Assembly (NCBI GenBank): GCA_963704565.1
Contig: OY969917.1
Coordinates: 434,001-498,000, forward strand
Direction: 5' to 3'
DNA from: Rhodoblastus sp963704565
GTDB taxonomy: Bacteria > Pseudomonadota > Alphaproteobacteria > Rhizobiales > Beijerinckiaceae
DNA: 64,000 nt
Shown here: piece after piece, positions 18,026 to 26,215 of the stretch
Layout of the letters: the number at the start of each line of letters is the position of its first letter
Numbering within the stretch: the stretch's first letter is position 1
The notes under the pieces: generated by a model
Told to the model about the DNA's origin: nothing
Seen by the model: the letters and a program-made list of their open reading frames with translations, nothing else
Databases searched by the model: none
Program-made: the position numbers and the translations under genes

Positions 18026-19022
18026 ATGCAGGAAAAATTGCGGCCTTCGGCGACCGAAACCGGCGCGGGTCCGACCCGCGCGCCGGGCGAGAAAATCGGC
18101 TTCGGCGCTTGCCGTTCGGTCAAAATCACTTCCGTCTCGGAGATCGGCTGGGTCTTGAACGACGGATTGATGGACGACATCGCCGCCGGCGGCGGCATGC
18201 GGGCAGTCAATGGCGTATGCCCTGGCGCGAGGAGAACGCGCGCGGCAGTTGCAGCCTGCTCGAAATCGAAGGACTGGACGGCTCGCGCCGCCGCCTGCTG
18301 ATCGATTGCGGCTGGAATCGCGATTATATGCGCGCGCGCTTCGCCGCGACCGGCGTGGACGGAATGCTGCGGGACGGCGAGATCGAGGCTTTGTTCCTGA
18401 CCCATGAGCATATGGACCATCTGTTCGGCTTGCAGGCCGTGCTGAAGCTGAAACCCGATATCACGATCTATGTTCCCTCGACCTTTTCGGACGATGCCTG
18501 CCGCTTCATCGCCGGCGCCGAGGCGCCCGAGGCGCATGCCGGCAATTCCGCGCCCCATCGCGGCGAGCTGATCCGGCTGGAGCCGGGCCGCGCGCATGCG
18601 CTCATGCCGGGGTTGGCGGCGGTGGGTTTCGACCTGCCGATCATTCTCGGCATTGAAGGCGAGCAGTCGCTTTACGCCAGGGTCGAGGGCAAAGGCCTGG
18701 TCGGCGTCACCGGCTGCGGCCACCATGGGGTGGATCGGATCATGGCTTTCGCCCACGATTGTCTGGTCGATGGACCCAATTTTACGGGCTTTACGGCGGG
18801 CTTCATCTCGCGCCCTTCGGGCCGCTGGCGCCGGAAAAGGAAACCACCGTCCGCGACATGGGCAAGTGCCGGCTCAAGCGCATCGCCTGCAATCATGGCG
18901 CCGGCCTGCCGGCGGTGAAGCTGATGATCGAACTCGGCTATCCGGTGGTGCGCGGCGGCGGCCGCGACGGCTCGCTCAGCGATCTCTATGTCGGCAATGG
19001 CGATTGCGTGACCTTCGATTGA
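18026..19022 (+). pseudogene. metallo-beta-lactamase-fold hydrolase (COG1237-like), two frame disruptions
   Basis: Three consecutive frames together spell one protein. Part 1 (ATG 18026, GAGG upstream) has SVKITSVSEIGWVLNDGLMDD. Part 2 has MPWREENARGSCSLLEIEG, then the metal motif FLTHEHMDHLFG. Part 3 has FYGLYGGLHLAPFGPL, the motif RIACNHGAGLPAV and ends VGNGDCVTFD. Each switch needs one missing base: near 18204-18208 (ala-ser-gln-trp expected) and within the T-run 18780-18783 (Asn-Phe-Tyr expected). Family members resemble the beta-ribofuranosylaminobenzene 5'-phosphate synthase-like hydrolases. Either a young pseudogene or two sequencing deletions. Three hairpins follow immediately. Confidence 0.75.
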
Positions 19023-19056
19023 TACGAATTCCGCATGAATCATGCGGAATTCGTAT
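19022..19056. repeat. perfect inverted repeat 1 of 3 (17-bp arms)
   Basis: ATACGAATTCCGCATGA, one central A, then its exact reverse complement. It begins inside the stop codon of the upstream gene. There is no T-run, so it is not a standard terminator. Confidence 0.9.
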
Positions 19057-19062
19057 TCCGCT

Positions 19063-19101
19063 GGCGCGAAAATCCCCCGCGACTTGAAGGATTTTCGCGC
19101 C
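19063..19101. repeat. perfect inverted repeat 2 of 3 (13-bp arms)
   Basis: GGCGCGAAAATCC and GGATTTTCGCGCC flank a 13-base loop. It lies six bases after the first inverted repeat. Confidence 0.9.
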
Positions 19102-19106
19102 CTGGC

Positions 19107-19140
19107 GTTTCCGCGGATTGCGAAGCAATCTTGCGGAAAC
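19107..19140. repeat. perfect inverted repeat 3 of 3 (compound hairpin)
   Basis: Outer arms GTTTCCGC and GCGGAAAC enclose inner arms GATTGC and GCAATC around GAA. It sits five bases after the second inverted repeat, just before the end of the convergent DUF2336 gene. Confidence 0.9.
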
Positions 19141-19163
19141 AGTATGATTCGGCAGGGCGACGC

Positions 19164-20261
19164 TCAGGCGCGTTCGGCCGTTCGGCTCGCGGCGGACTCG
19201 GCGAGGCTGCGCCGTTCCTCCGTGGATCGGGGCAGGGGCGCGCGGGCGGCGCCGGGCGCGGCTTCGCTCGACGGGCCGGCCATGGCGTCGATCATGCGCA
19301 AGGCGACGCGGCGCGGAATGGTTTTGACGAGGCGGATGGCGTGCGCGAAGGCTTCGGGCGATTGGGCGACGCCAGGAAAGGCGCCGAGCAGGAGGCGCGC
19401 GGCGGCGTCCGGGGCGAGGCCGATCGCGACGAAGGCGAGGGCGAGCGCGTCGCCGGCCTCGTCGTCCACGATCCGCCGCGCCAGGAGCTGGTCGCAGCGC
19501 AGCTTTTCGGCCAGAATCCTGGCGAAAGCCGCGCGCTTGCGGCCCGCGGCCGCCGCCTCGACGCGCGCCGCCGTTTCGGGATCGAGCGGGGCGCCGGGCT
19601 CGGGCCGGCCGGCGTGAACGAGATTGGCTTCCAGCGCCAGGACCAGCAAGGTCGCGCGCTCCCCGGCGTCGGCGGCAAGAAACAGCGGCAGTTCGTCAAA
19701 GGTCGGTTCGCCGCGTCCGAGCAGGGCGCGCGCCAGTTCGGGGTCGGATCGGCCGCGCGCGGCGAGCAGGCGCATGTCATCCGATCCCAGCGGCGCTTTG
19801 GCGTTGGCGGCCAGGGCGCGCAGGATTTCGCGCTCGGGCCGGGCGGCGAGAACGCGGGCGATCTCGCGGTCGAGATCGTCGCGGCCGGCCACGGCGCAGG
19901 CCTGGTCGCAAGCGCCGCTCGCGGCGATCTGGCGGAGATCGCGGCGCTCGATGCACGGCGTTTTCAGCAGCAGTTGGCGGGCCGGCTGGCCGCCGCGCGC
20001 GCGAATGCGCTCGACAATCGCCGCCGGAGCGTCGAGGCAGCGCGCCAATTTGCGCGCGACATGGCACAAAACCGTTTCGTCGGCGTCGGCGATCAGCTTG
20101 CCCGCCATTTCTTCGTAAAGATGGATTTCCTCGCGCGTGTGCAGCGGATGCAAGGCGAACAGGTCGGTGATGACGCGCAGCAGCACGGGACGCATTTCCG
20201 CCGGCTTGGACTCGGACGAAGCGGCGAGGCCGCGCAGGCGGGCGTAAAGGTCGGTCGGCAT
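19164..20261 (-). CDS. DUF2336 domain-containing protein
   Basis: A 365-aa, helix-rich, cytoplasmic-looking protein beginning MPTDLYARLRGLAASSESK. It carries the DUF2336 features: FALHPLHTREEIHLYEEMAGKL near the N-terminus, ARKLARCLDAPAAIVERI, repeated HEAT-like Ala/Leu helices and a conserved IRLVKTIPRRVALRMID towards the C-terminus. Function is unknown; the family is widespread in alphaproteobacteria. It is monocistronic and convergent with the metallo-beta-lactamase-fold gene. Confidence 0.8.
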   Translation of the reverse strand: MPTDLYARLRGLAASSESKPAEMRPVLLRVITDLFALHPLHTREEIHLYEEMAGKLIADADETVLCHVARKLARCLDAPAAIVERIRARGGQPARQLLLKTPCIERRDLRQIAASGACDQACAVAGRDDLDREIARVLAARPEREILRALAANAKAPLGSDDMRLLAARGRSDPELARALLGRGEPTFDELPLFLAADAGERATLLVLALEANLVHAGRPEPGAPLDPETAARVEAAAAGRKRAAFARILAEKLRCDQLLARRIVDDEAGDALALAFVAIGLAPDAAARLLLGAFPGVAQSPEAFAHAIRLVKTIPRRVALRMIDAMAGPSSEAAPGAARAPLPRSTEERRSLAESAASRTAERA

Positions 20262-20475
20262 GGGCCTGACTCTGAAAATCTTCGGATCGGCCGACCCTAG
20301 CCAAGCTTTATTGACGCAACATTAACCATCCCGGCTCATTAATGGCGCAGGCGAAATTCGTCGGCACATTTTTAACCGATGCGCCTGTTCAATTTTAGCG
20401 ATCAAACCGCTCGAGCTGATTCGGGCGGCGTGGGCCAGAGGATTGGGCCAGAGGCCATGGGCAGAGGTTAGCGAC

Positions 20476-20664
20476 ATGGGCGAAGTCATGCCATTCCATA
20501 CCGCCAGGCGGCCCCGCGCCGTCGCCGCGCCCGAGGGGCCGGCGCGCATTCTGTTTTTCCTCGGCGTCCGCTACGTCCGTCACGACGACGGCGCCGACGG
20601 GCCGAAGGGCCGCCCGTCGGAGGGCGGCGCCGTGCGCAAGACGCGGCGCAGGAAGCGCGCCTGA
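20476..20664 (+). CDS. small basic conserved hypothetical protein
   Basis: A 62-aa protein, MGEVMPFHTARRPRAV..., with a hydrophobic-aromatic core GPARILFFLGVRYVRH and a very basic tail ending KTRRRKRA. AGAGG lies upstream. Similar small 'GpaRILFFlGVRYer' proteins occur in Rhizobiales, but no function is known to me. Confidence 0.55.
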   Translation: MGEVMPFHTARRPRAVAAPEGPARILFFLGVRYVRHDDGADGPKGRPSEGGAVRKTRRRKRA

Positions 20665-20681
20665 GGCTTTTCCGTCCGCCG

Positions 20682-21377
20682 TCAGGGCGACGGCTTTTCC
20701 ACCGCGCAACGCGCGGTCTCCAGCGCCGAGCGGGCGGCGTCATAATCTCCCTCGCGCGACGCGAGGGCGCGAAACACCACAAAGCCGCGCAAATTCGGCG
20801 AAGTCAGCCGCAATTCGTCGCTCGCCGCCATATCCGGACTGGCGCTTGGCGCCGCATCCTGTCCCGCATCGTTTCCGGCGCCTTGCGACGCGTCTTCGGC
20901 GTCGGCCTGTTTCTGGGTGACGATCCGGATGTTGAAGCGCCCGGACGGCGTGTCGCGGTCGTTGCCCGAATAGAGGATTGTGCCGTCGGTCAGCCGCACC
21001 GAAATCGAGAAGGGGTGGGCGCTGTCGGCTTGCGCGCGAATCCGCGTCGCGCCGGCGGACAAATCGAACCGGCACAAAGCCAGGGCCGCGAAAGGGTCGG
21101 AAAAGGCGGCGCCCCGGCTGCCCGGTTCGGGACGAGGCAGGATCGCGGTTTGGCCGAGCGGCAGTCCCGCCGCCAGCGTGCGGTAGGGCGCGTCGGGCCA
21201 CAGTGTCGGCAGCGCGAGAATCGTCAGCAGATGCAGCGCGGTCGCGCCGAACAAGGCGCCCAGAATCCATGGCGTGGCGCGGATCGCGCGGTCGATCGCC
21301 TTGTCGAGGCGCGCCCGCGTCCAGAACAGGCGGCGCCGCCTCGTGGCGCGCGGAGAATCGGACAAGAGTTCGCTCAT
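20682..21377 (-). CDS. DUF1254-type membrane protein
   Basis: A 231-aa protein starting at ATG 21375-21377 (MSELLSDSPRATRR). The ATG overlaps the stop of the upstream DUF1214 gene (ATGA). A transmembrane helix at about residues 35-58 (TPWILGALFGATALHLLTI) is followed by a periplasmic domain with DAPYRTLAAGLP, CRFDLSAGATRIRAQ and RFNIRIVTQKQAD. DUF1254 and DUF1214 proteins commonly occur in pairs in Rhizobiales. Function is unknown. Confidence 0.75.
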   Translation of the reverse strand: MSELLSDSPRATRRRRLFWTRARLDKAIDRAIRATPWILGALFGATALHLLTILALPTLWPDAPYRTLAAGLPLGQTAILPRPEPGSRGAAFSDPFAALALCRFDLSAGATRIRAQADSAHPFSISVRLTDGTILYSGNDRDTPSGRFNIRIVTQKQADAEDASQGAGNDAGQDAAPSASPDMAASDELRLTSPNLRGFVVFRALASREGDYDAARSALETARCAVEKPSP

Positions 21378-21952
21378 GAGCATTCGCCCCGGGCGATCGA
21401 AGGGACGCTCATGCCCTCATAAGCGCCGCCGACGGCGCTGGTTCGCGCCTGGTAGGCGCGCAAAATCAGGATGAAGCGGCTCTTTTCGCCCAAGGGCAGC
21501 CAATTGCCGGGCCGCGCGTCGCGCGCCGCCTCGATCAGGAAATCGCCATCGGAATCGCGCAGCAGGGCGGATGAGGTCAGCCCGTGGCGGTCGGCGAGAT
21601 TGGGCCGCAAACGGCCGTCGACGTCATAGGCGCTCAAGGTCCAGAAGCGGGCGGCGGGAGCCTGGCCGAAAATATGGTAGTCGCAGCGCGCGTCGAGCGG
21701 GGCGCCCTCGTCGTCGGTCGTCGCGATGAAAGCGGCGCCTTCCCGGGCGCCCAGCGGCAGCGCGCCGTCCACCGCAAGGCTTGCCCGCGCATAGGGATCG
21801 ATGTCGGAATCGCCGACCTGCGGCCAGCTCGTCCAGGCGCCGAGGCGGACCGCGCCGAAACCGGGGCCGCCCTGGAGCGAAACCAGCGTCGCCGCCGAGC
21901 CAAGCGCCACAGCGGCGATCGTCGCAAGGGACAAGGCTCTCGAACCGCGCAA
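21374..21952 (-). CDS. DUF1214 domain-containing protein
   Basis: A 192-aa exported or anchored protein starting at TTG 21950-21952, with an N-terminal hydrophobic stretch (LSLATIAAVALGSAATLVSLQGG). The domain reads YHIFGQAPAARFWTLSAYDVDGR and NWLPLGEKSRFILILRAY, typical of DUF1214. It is translationally coupled to the DUF1254 gene. A later TTG giving MSLATIAAV is an alternative start. Confidence 0.75.
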   Translation of the reverse strand: MRGSRALSLATIAAVALGSAATLVSLQGGPGFGAVRLGAWTSWPQVGDSDIDPYARASLAVDGALPLGAREGAAFIATTDDEGAPLDARCDYHIFGQAPAARFWTLSAYDVDGRLRPNLADRHGLTSSALLRDSDGDFLIEAARDARPGNWLPLGEKSRFILILRAYQARTSAVGGAYEGMSVPSIARGECS

Positions 21953-22081
21953 ACTCCACCCCTTGGTCCAGCCCGCGGACGCGCCGCGTGGCGCCCGCGC
22001 GCCGCTTTTGCGTCCATTGGTTGCACAAAGCCAGAGCGGCTGACAAGCGGGCGCGTCGACGACTGGGGGAGGAAGAGCGGC

Positions 22082-22624
22082 TTATCGCCAGAATGTCGTG
22101 ATCCGTCCGCCCAGACTCAGCGCCGCCTCGCCAAAATGGGAGGCCGAATCGCGAAAATCCGCCACGCGCGCGCCGATGGCGGCGGGCGAGGGAACCGCGA
22201 GGCCGAGGATTTTGACGGGAGTCTCGATTTTTTGCCTGGCGGGGGCGGGCGCCGGCGCCGGCGCGGCGCGAACCGAAGCCTTGATCGCGGCGTGGCGCGC
22301 CGGCTTCGGCGCGATCGGCGCGATCTGCGCGGGCGGCCGGGCGGCGGCGGGCGGCGGGACGGGAGCGCCGGCGTCCGCCCGGGGCTCGAAACTGGTCAGG
22401 CTGGACAGCGCCGCGAGCTGTTCCGGATAATAGGCGAGATTGCGCAACCCGCCGGGCGCTGAAGCCTCGACGCGCGCGATCGCGGCCTGTGGCGTTTGGG
22501 GCGGAGGCGCGGCGCTCAGCGCGGCGTCCAGCGCCGTGAGGGCCAAAGCCGCGACAATGAGGGCGCCGGCGATCTTCAACCGTGACGGCAAAGCTTGATA
22601 TTCCGCGACCCAATTCGCCGTCAT
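22082..22624 (-). CDS. hypothetical single-pass membrane protein
   Basis: A 180-aa protein, MTANWVAEYQALPSRLKI..., with one N-terminal transmembrane helix (AGALIVAALALTALDAAL). An Ala/Pro-rich, probably disordered region (residues 80-130) follows, then a C-terminal amphipathic segment. No recognisable domain. It is divergent from the PepSY-like gene. Confidence 0.5.
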   Translation of the reverse strand: MTANWVAEYQALPSRLKIAGALIVAALALTALDAALSAAPPPQTPQAAIARVEASAPGGLRNLAYYPEQLAALSSLTSFEPRADAGAPVPPPAAARPPAQIAPIAPKPARHAAIKASVRAAPAPAPAPARQKIETPVKILGLAVPSPAAIGARVADFRDSASHFGEAALSLGGRITTFWR

Positions 22625-22781
22625 GCCTGTCCCCCCGCGCCGACCGCGTCAACGATCGCATTCAATGCGGGGATTGCGGCCAAAGCTCGACTGGAATTGG
22701 TCCTTTGGGTGGCTGAAGGCCAGCCACATCAAGGCCATTATGGTTCACGCCGCATTCAGAATTCCGTGTCCAAACTATGGC

Positions 22782-23279
22782 ATGTCCAAGATGCGCGCGC
22801 CGGCGTTGCTGTTCTGCCTTTTCGTCCTCGTCGCGTCGGGCGCGGGTTCTTCCGCGCGCGCCCAGGGACTGCGCGCCGAGCCCGTGCGCTTCGGCGGCTG
22901 GGGCTATGGCGTGCCGTGGCTCGGCGTGCCCCTATTCGTCGGCCCGCGCCTTTATGGTCCCTATCCCGACGAGGTCGAGGGTCCGCCGCCGGCCGGCGAG
23001 CGCTTCGTCGCGCCCGCCGGGCCGCCGCCCGGGCCGAAGAAATGCTATTCGGCGGCGGAAACCCGCGAGCGCGTGGCCAGCCAGAAACTGCGCCCGGCTT
23101 TTGAAATGATGCGCAAGGCCTCGACGCTCACCGGGGCCGAGGCGGTCGCCGGAAAATTGTGCCACTGGAACGACGACGATATCTATGTGATCAGCTTGCT
23201 GCGCCATAACGGCGCCCTGGTTCGGGTTTTCATGAACGCCGTGACCGGCCGGGTGGTCGGCGCCCGCAATCTGCATTGA
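22782..23279 (+). CDS. exported PepSY-like protein upstream of the two-component pair
   Basis: A 165-aa protein if started at ATG 22782 (MSKMRAPALLFCLFVLVASG); the frame is open upstream, but a signal peptide appears only from here. After cleavage near ARAQG comes a Pro/Gly-rich part, then CYSAAETRERVASQKLRPAFEMMRK and a PepSY-like tail (DIYVISLLRHNGALVRVFMNAVTGRVVGAR). It ends 12 bases before the response regulator. In rhizobia a small periplasmic protein (FeuN) encoded at this position restrains FeuQ. A similar role here is inference from position and export only. Confidence 0.65.
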   Translation: MSKMRAPALLFCLFVLVASGAGSSARAQGLRAEPVRFGGWGYGVPWLGVPLFVGPRLYGPYPDEVEGPPPAGERFVAPAGPPPGPKKCYSAAETRERVASQKLRPAFEMMRKASTLTGAEAVAGKLCHWNDDDIYVISLLRHNGALVRVFMNAVTGRVVGARNLH

Positions 23280-23291
23280 GGGGAGACTAAT

Positions 23292-23981
23292 TTGCGCCTG
23301 CTGGTGATCGAGGACGACAAGGATCTCAACCGTCAGCTCGTCGCCGCGCTGGAATCGGCGGGCTATGCCGTCGACGCCGCCTTTGACGGCGAGGAGGGCC
23401 ATTTCCTTGGCGACACCGAGCCCTATGACGCGGTGGTGCTCGACATCGGCCTGCCCAAGATGGACGGGATTTCCGCGCTGACCGCATGGCGCAAGGCCGG
23501 CCGCGCCATGCCGGTGCTGATCCTGACCGCGCGCGACGGCTGGACCGAAAAAGTGCGCGGCTTCGACGCCGGCGCCGACGATTATGTCGCCAAGCCCTTC
23601 CATGTCGAGGAAGTTCTCGCTCGCCTGCGCGCGCTGCTGCGCCGCGCCGCCGGCCATGCGTCGAGCGAATTGACCTGCGGCGCGGTGGCGCTCGACACGC
23701 GCAACGGCCGGGTCACGGTGGACGGCGCCCCGGTCAAGCTGACCTCGCACGAATATCGCCTGCTCGCCTATCTCATGCACCATTCGGGGCGCGTGGTGTC
23801 GCGCACCGAGATCGTCGAACATCTCTACGATCAGGATTTCGACCGCGACTCCAACACCATCGAGGTTTTCGTCGGCCGCCTGCGCAAAAAGCTCGGCGTG
23901 GACGTGCTGCATACGGTGCGCGGCCTCGGCTATGTCCTGGAGCCGGCGCCAAGCGAAAAAACCGGCGATCAAGCGCGATAG
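23292..23981 (+). CDS. feuP: OmpR-family response regulator (FeuP/PhoP-like)
   Basis: A 229-aa regulator starting at TTG 23292 after GAGGGGAGA. The receiver domain has the acidic pocket EDD (residues 7-9), phospho-acceptor Asp51 in VVLDIGLPKMDG, and Lys in YVAKPF. The C-terminal winged helix ends VEVFVGRLRKKLG-type (EVFVGRLRKKLG, HTVRGLGYVLEP). The gene order PepSY-like protein, regulator, kinase matches the FeuN-FeuP-FeuQ arrangement of rhizobia. The symbol is given by that similarity. Confidence 0.85.
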   Translation: MRLLVIEDDKDLNRQLVAALESAGYAVDAAFDGEEGHFLGDTEPYDAVVLDIGLPKMDGISALTAWRKAGRAMPVLILTARDGWTEKVRGFDAGADDYVAKPFHVEEVLARLRALLRRAAGHASSELTCGAVALDTRNGRVTVDGAPVKLTSHEYRLLAYLMHHSGRVVSRTEIVEHLYDQDFDRDSNTIEVFVGRLRKKLGVDVLHTVRGLGYVLEPAPSEKTGDQAR

Positions 23982-23982
23982 G

Positions 23983-25425
23983 ATGAGGTTTTTCGCCCGA
24001 CTTTCGGCCTGGGGCGCCGCCTGGATGCGCGGGGCGGCCGAGAATTTGTCGCGCCTCGGCTCGCCCTCGATCGCGCGGCGGCTTTTCCTGTCCACGGCTT
24101 TGGCCAGCGTGGTGGTGCTCACCGTCGCCGGTCTGGTTCTGACCGCGCTCTACCGCGGCGACGCCCAGACCGCGCTCGACGATCAGCTCGGCGTCTATAT
24201 GCGGGCGCTGGTCGCCGACATCGCTCTGTCGCGCGACGAATCCTCGAACGCCGGGCAGCTCGCCGATCCTCAGTTCGATCTGCCCTTTTCCGGCTGGTAC
24301 TGGCAGATCACGCGAACCGACGTGACGCCGCCCGATATTCGCGCTTCGCGCTCCCTGTTCGCCTCGCGCCTGCCGCGTCTCGCCGATTCCGACGCTTCGC
24401 CGGACCAGGACGGGCGCCGGCGCGGCAATGTCCCGGGGCCGGACAAAAAGCCGCTCAGAATGCTGGAGCGGACCATCGACGCCGGGGACCAGGGGCGCTT
24501 CCTGGTGCAGGTGGCGGCGACCACGCAAAGCGTGGAGCAGCAGGTGACGGCCTTCGCCATCGATCTCGGCGTCACTTTCCTGGTTCTGGCGCTGCTGCTG
24601 GTCGCCGCCATGGCGATCCAGGTTCACTTCGGGCTGCGTCCGCTGCGCCAGTTGCGGCGGGAGGTGGTCGCGGTGCGGCGCGGCGGATCGGAAGCGGTTT
24701 CCGGCCATTTCCCGCGCGAGGTCGCGCCGCTCGCCGAGGAATTGAACCTGCTGATCGCGCAAAACCGGGAGATCGTCGAGCGCGCGCGGATTCAGGTCGG
24801 CAATCTCGCCCACGCCCTGAAAACGCCGCTCTCCGTCATCGTCAACGAGGCCGACGCCGAGCAGTCCGGGCTGGCGCGCAAAGTTTCGGAACAGGCCGAG
24901 GTGATGCGCGATCAGGTGAAATTCTATCTCGACCGCGCCCGCGCCGCGACCCGCGCCGGGGCGATCGGCGCCTCGGCCGATCCGGCGCCCGCTTTGGCGG
25001 CGCTGGCGCGCGCTTTCGCCAAGATCTATCCGGCGATCGACTTCGCCGTGGCCTGCCCGGCCGATTTGCGTTTTCGCGGCGAAAGGCGGGATTTCGACGA
25101 TATGGCGGGCAATCTGATCGACAACGCCTGCAAATGGGCGCATGGAGCGGTGCGGGTGGAGGCGGCGCCCCTGGCCTCGGGCGAGGGCGACCGCCTGTTC
25201 TTCCGCCTGCTGATCGACGACGACGGGCCGGGCCTCGCCGCGGAACAGCGCGAGGAGGCCTTGCGCCGGGGCCGCCGGCTCGACGAGAGCAAGCCGGGCT
25301 CGGGCCTCGGCCTGTCGATCGTGGCCGATCTCGCGGCGGCCTATGGCGGAAGGCTCGCCTTGAGCGATTCGCCGCTCGGCGGGTTGCGCGCGCTGCTGGT
25401 CTTGCCGGCCTTGCCCCAGGATTGA
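23983..25425 (+). CDS. feuQ: sensor histidine kinase (FeuQ/PhoQ-like)
   Basis: A 480-aa kinase starting at ATG 23983, one base after the regulator's stop. It has two transmembrane helices (about residues 36-58 and 190-212) enclosing a periplasmic sensor domain, then a HAMP segment. The H-box is NLAHALKTPLSVI with His277. The ATP-binding region shows NLIDNACKWA, DDDGPGL and SGLGLSIVADLAAAYGG. The LAHALKTPL form of the H-box is typical of the PhoQ/FeuQ class. It probably phosphorylates the adjacent regulator. Confidence 0.85.
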   Translation: MRFFARLSAWGAAWMRGAAENLSRLGSPSIARRLFLSTALASVVVLTVAGLVLTALYRGDAQTALDDQLGVYMRALVADIALSRDESSNAGQLADPQFDLPFSGWYWQITRTDVTPPDIRASRSLFASRLPRLADSDASPDQDGRRRGNVPGPDKKPLRMLERTIDAGDQGRFLVQVAATTQSVEQQVTAFAIDLGVTFLVLALLLVAAMAIQVHFGLRPLRQLRREVVAVRRGGSEAVSGHFPREVAPLAEELNLLIAQNREIVERARIQVGNLAHALKTPLSVIVNEADAEQSGLARKVSEQAEVMRDQVKFYLDRARAATRAGAIGASADPAPALAALARAFAKIYPAIDFAVACPADLRFRGERRDFDDMAGNLIDNACKWAHGAVRVEAAPLASGEGDRLFFRLLIDDDGPGLAAEQREEALRRGRRLDESKPGSGLGLSIVADLAAAYGGRLALSDSPLGGLRALLVLPALPQD

Positions 25426-25520
25426 GGGCGGCGGCGGTTTTTTGCCGCGTCGCCTTTCGCGGCGCGTCATCCGCCGCTAATATCGCTCGAGGTTACGATG
25501 TTCGAATATGGAGGTTGGCC

Positions 25521-25913
25521 GTGAAAATAATGGCCCGCGCCGGGGCCGCCGGCGCTTTGACGATTTCCCTCGCCATGTCCCTGGCGGGCTGCGCTCAGAT
25601 GGGCGGCTCGGCGGCGCCGCCGCCCGCCGTCGCGGCGGCGCCTCCGCCCTATATGGGTCTGGCCAGCGGCGCGCTTGGCGCCAGCCTCGACGAGGCCGAC
25701 CGGACGGCGGCCAACAAGGCGGAATCCTCGGCGCTCGCCTCCGGCGACAGGAAAACCTGGCGCGGCGACGACGGAACCTATGGCTATGTCGCCCCCGGCG
25801 CCGCCAATGGCGATTGCCGTGACCTCACCCACACGGTTTACATCAACGGCCGGCCCCAGGTCGGCAAGGGCACGGCGTGCAAGGCCGACGGCGGCTGGAA
25901 GCTCAAGGCCTGA
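25521..25913 (+). CDS. lipoprotein with surface-antigen (17-kDa type) C-terminal domain
   Basis: A 130-aa protein starting at GTG 25521 with GGAGG six bases upstream. The signal peptide ends in the lipobox LAGC (cysteine near residue 22). A Pro/Ala linker leads to LGASLDEADRTAANKAE, and the tail GDCRDLTHTVYINGRPQVGKGTACKADG follows the pattern of 17-kDa surface antigens (paired cysteines around a 'y.q.i.igG..q...GtAC' strand). Probably anchored to the outer membrane. A strong terminator follows. Confidence 0.8.
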   Translation: MKIMARAGAAGALTISLAMSLAGCAQMGGSAAPPPAVAAAPPPYMGLASGALGASLDEADRTAANKAESSALASGDRKTWRGDDGTYGYVAPGAANGDCRDLTHTVYINGRPQVGKGTACKADGGWKLKA

Positions 25914-25942
25914 CGCCCGGCGCGGCGCAAAAACTAGAACAA

Positions 25943-25979
25943 ACCGATGGCGGACCTTGGTCCGCCATCGGTTTTTTTT
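25943..25979 (+). terminator. Rho-independent terminator after the lipoprotein gene
   Basis: ACCGATGGCGGACC-TT-GGTCCGCCATCGGT stem followed by a run of eight T. Confidence 0.92.
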
Positions 25980-26015
25980 CGGTTGGCGTGTTTGGCTGGC
26001 CATGATCGACATAGC

Positions 26016-26065
26016 GGCGTAAATCTTGCAGGCGTAAATCTTGCAAGAGCATAAATCCTGCAAGA
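26016..26065 (+). repeat. three tandem 15-18 bp repeats upstream of the transglutaminase gene
   Basis: GGCGTAAATCTTGCA (26016), GGCGTAAATCTTGCAAGA (26031) and GCATAAATCCTGCAAGA (26049) follow head to tail. They lie 150 bases before the transglutaminase start. They could be iterated operator sites or slipped duplication. Confidence 0.65.
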
Positions 26066-26215
26066 GCATGGTTGTTTCGACAAGATTGCCCCGGGTGGGG
26101 CAATTCGGGCGCGGCGATGTCGCGCCGCGCTGCTTGGCGCAGGGTGTTGGAGATTCGCCGGCCGCGGCGTCCGAGAAATCATTCGCTGATAAGAGCGTCA
26201 ACGTCAGGAATTTCA

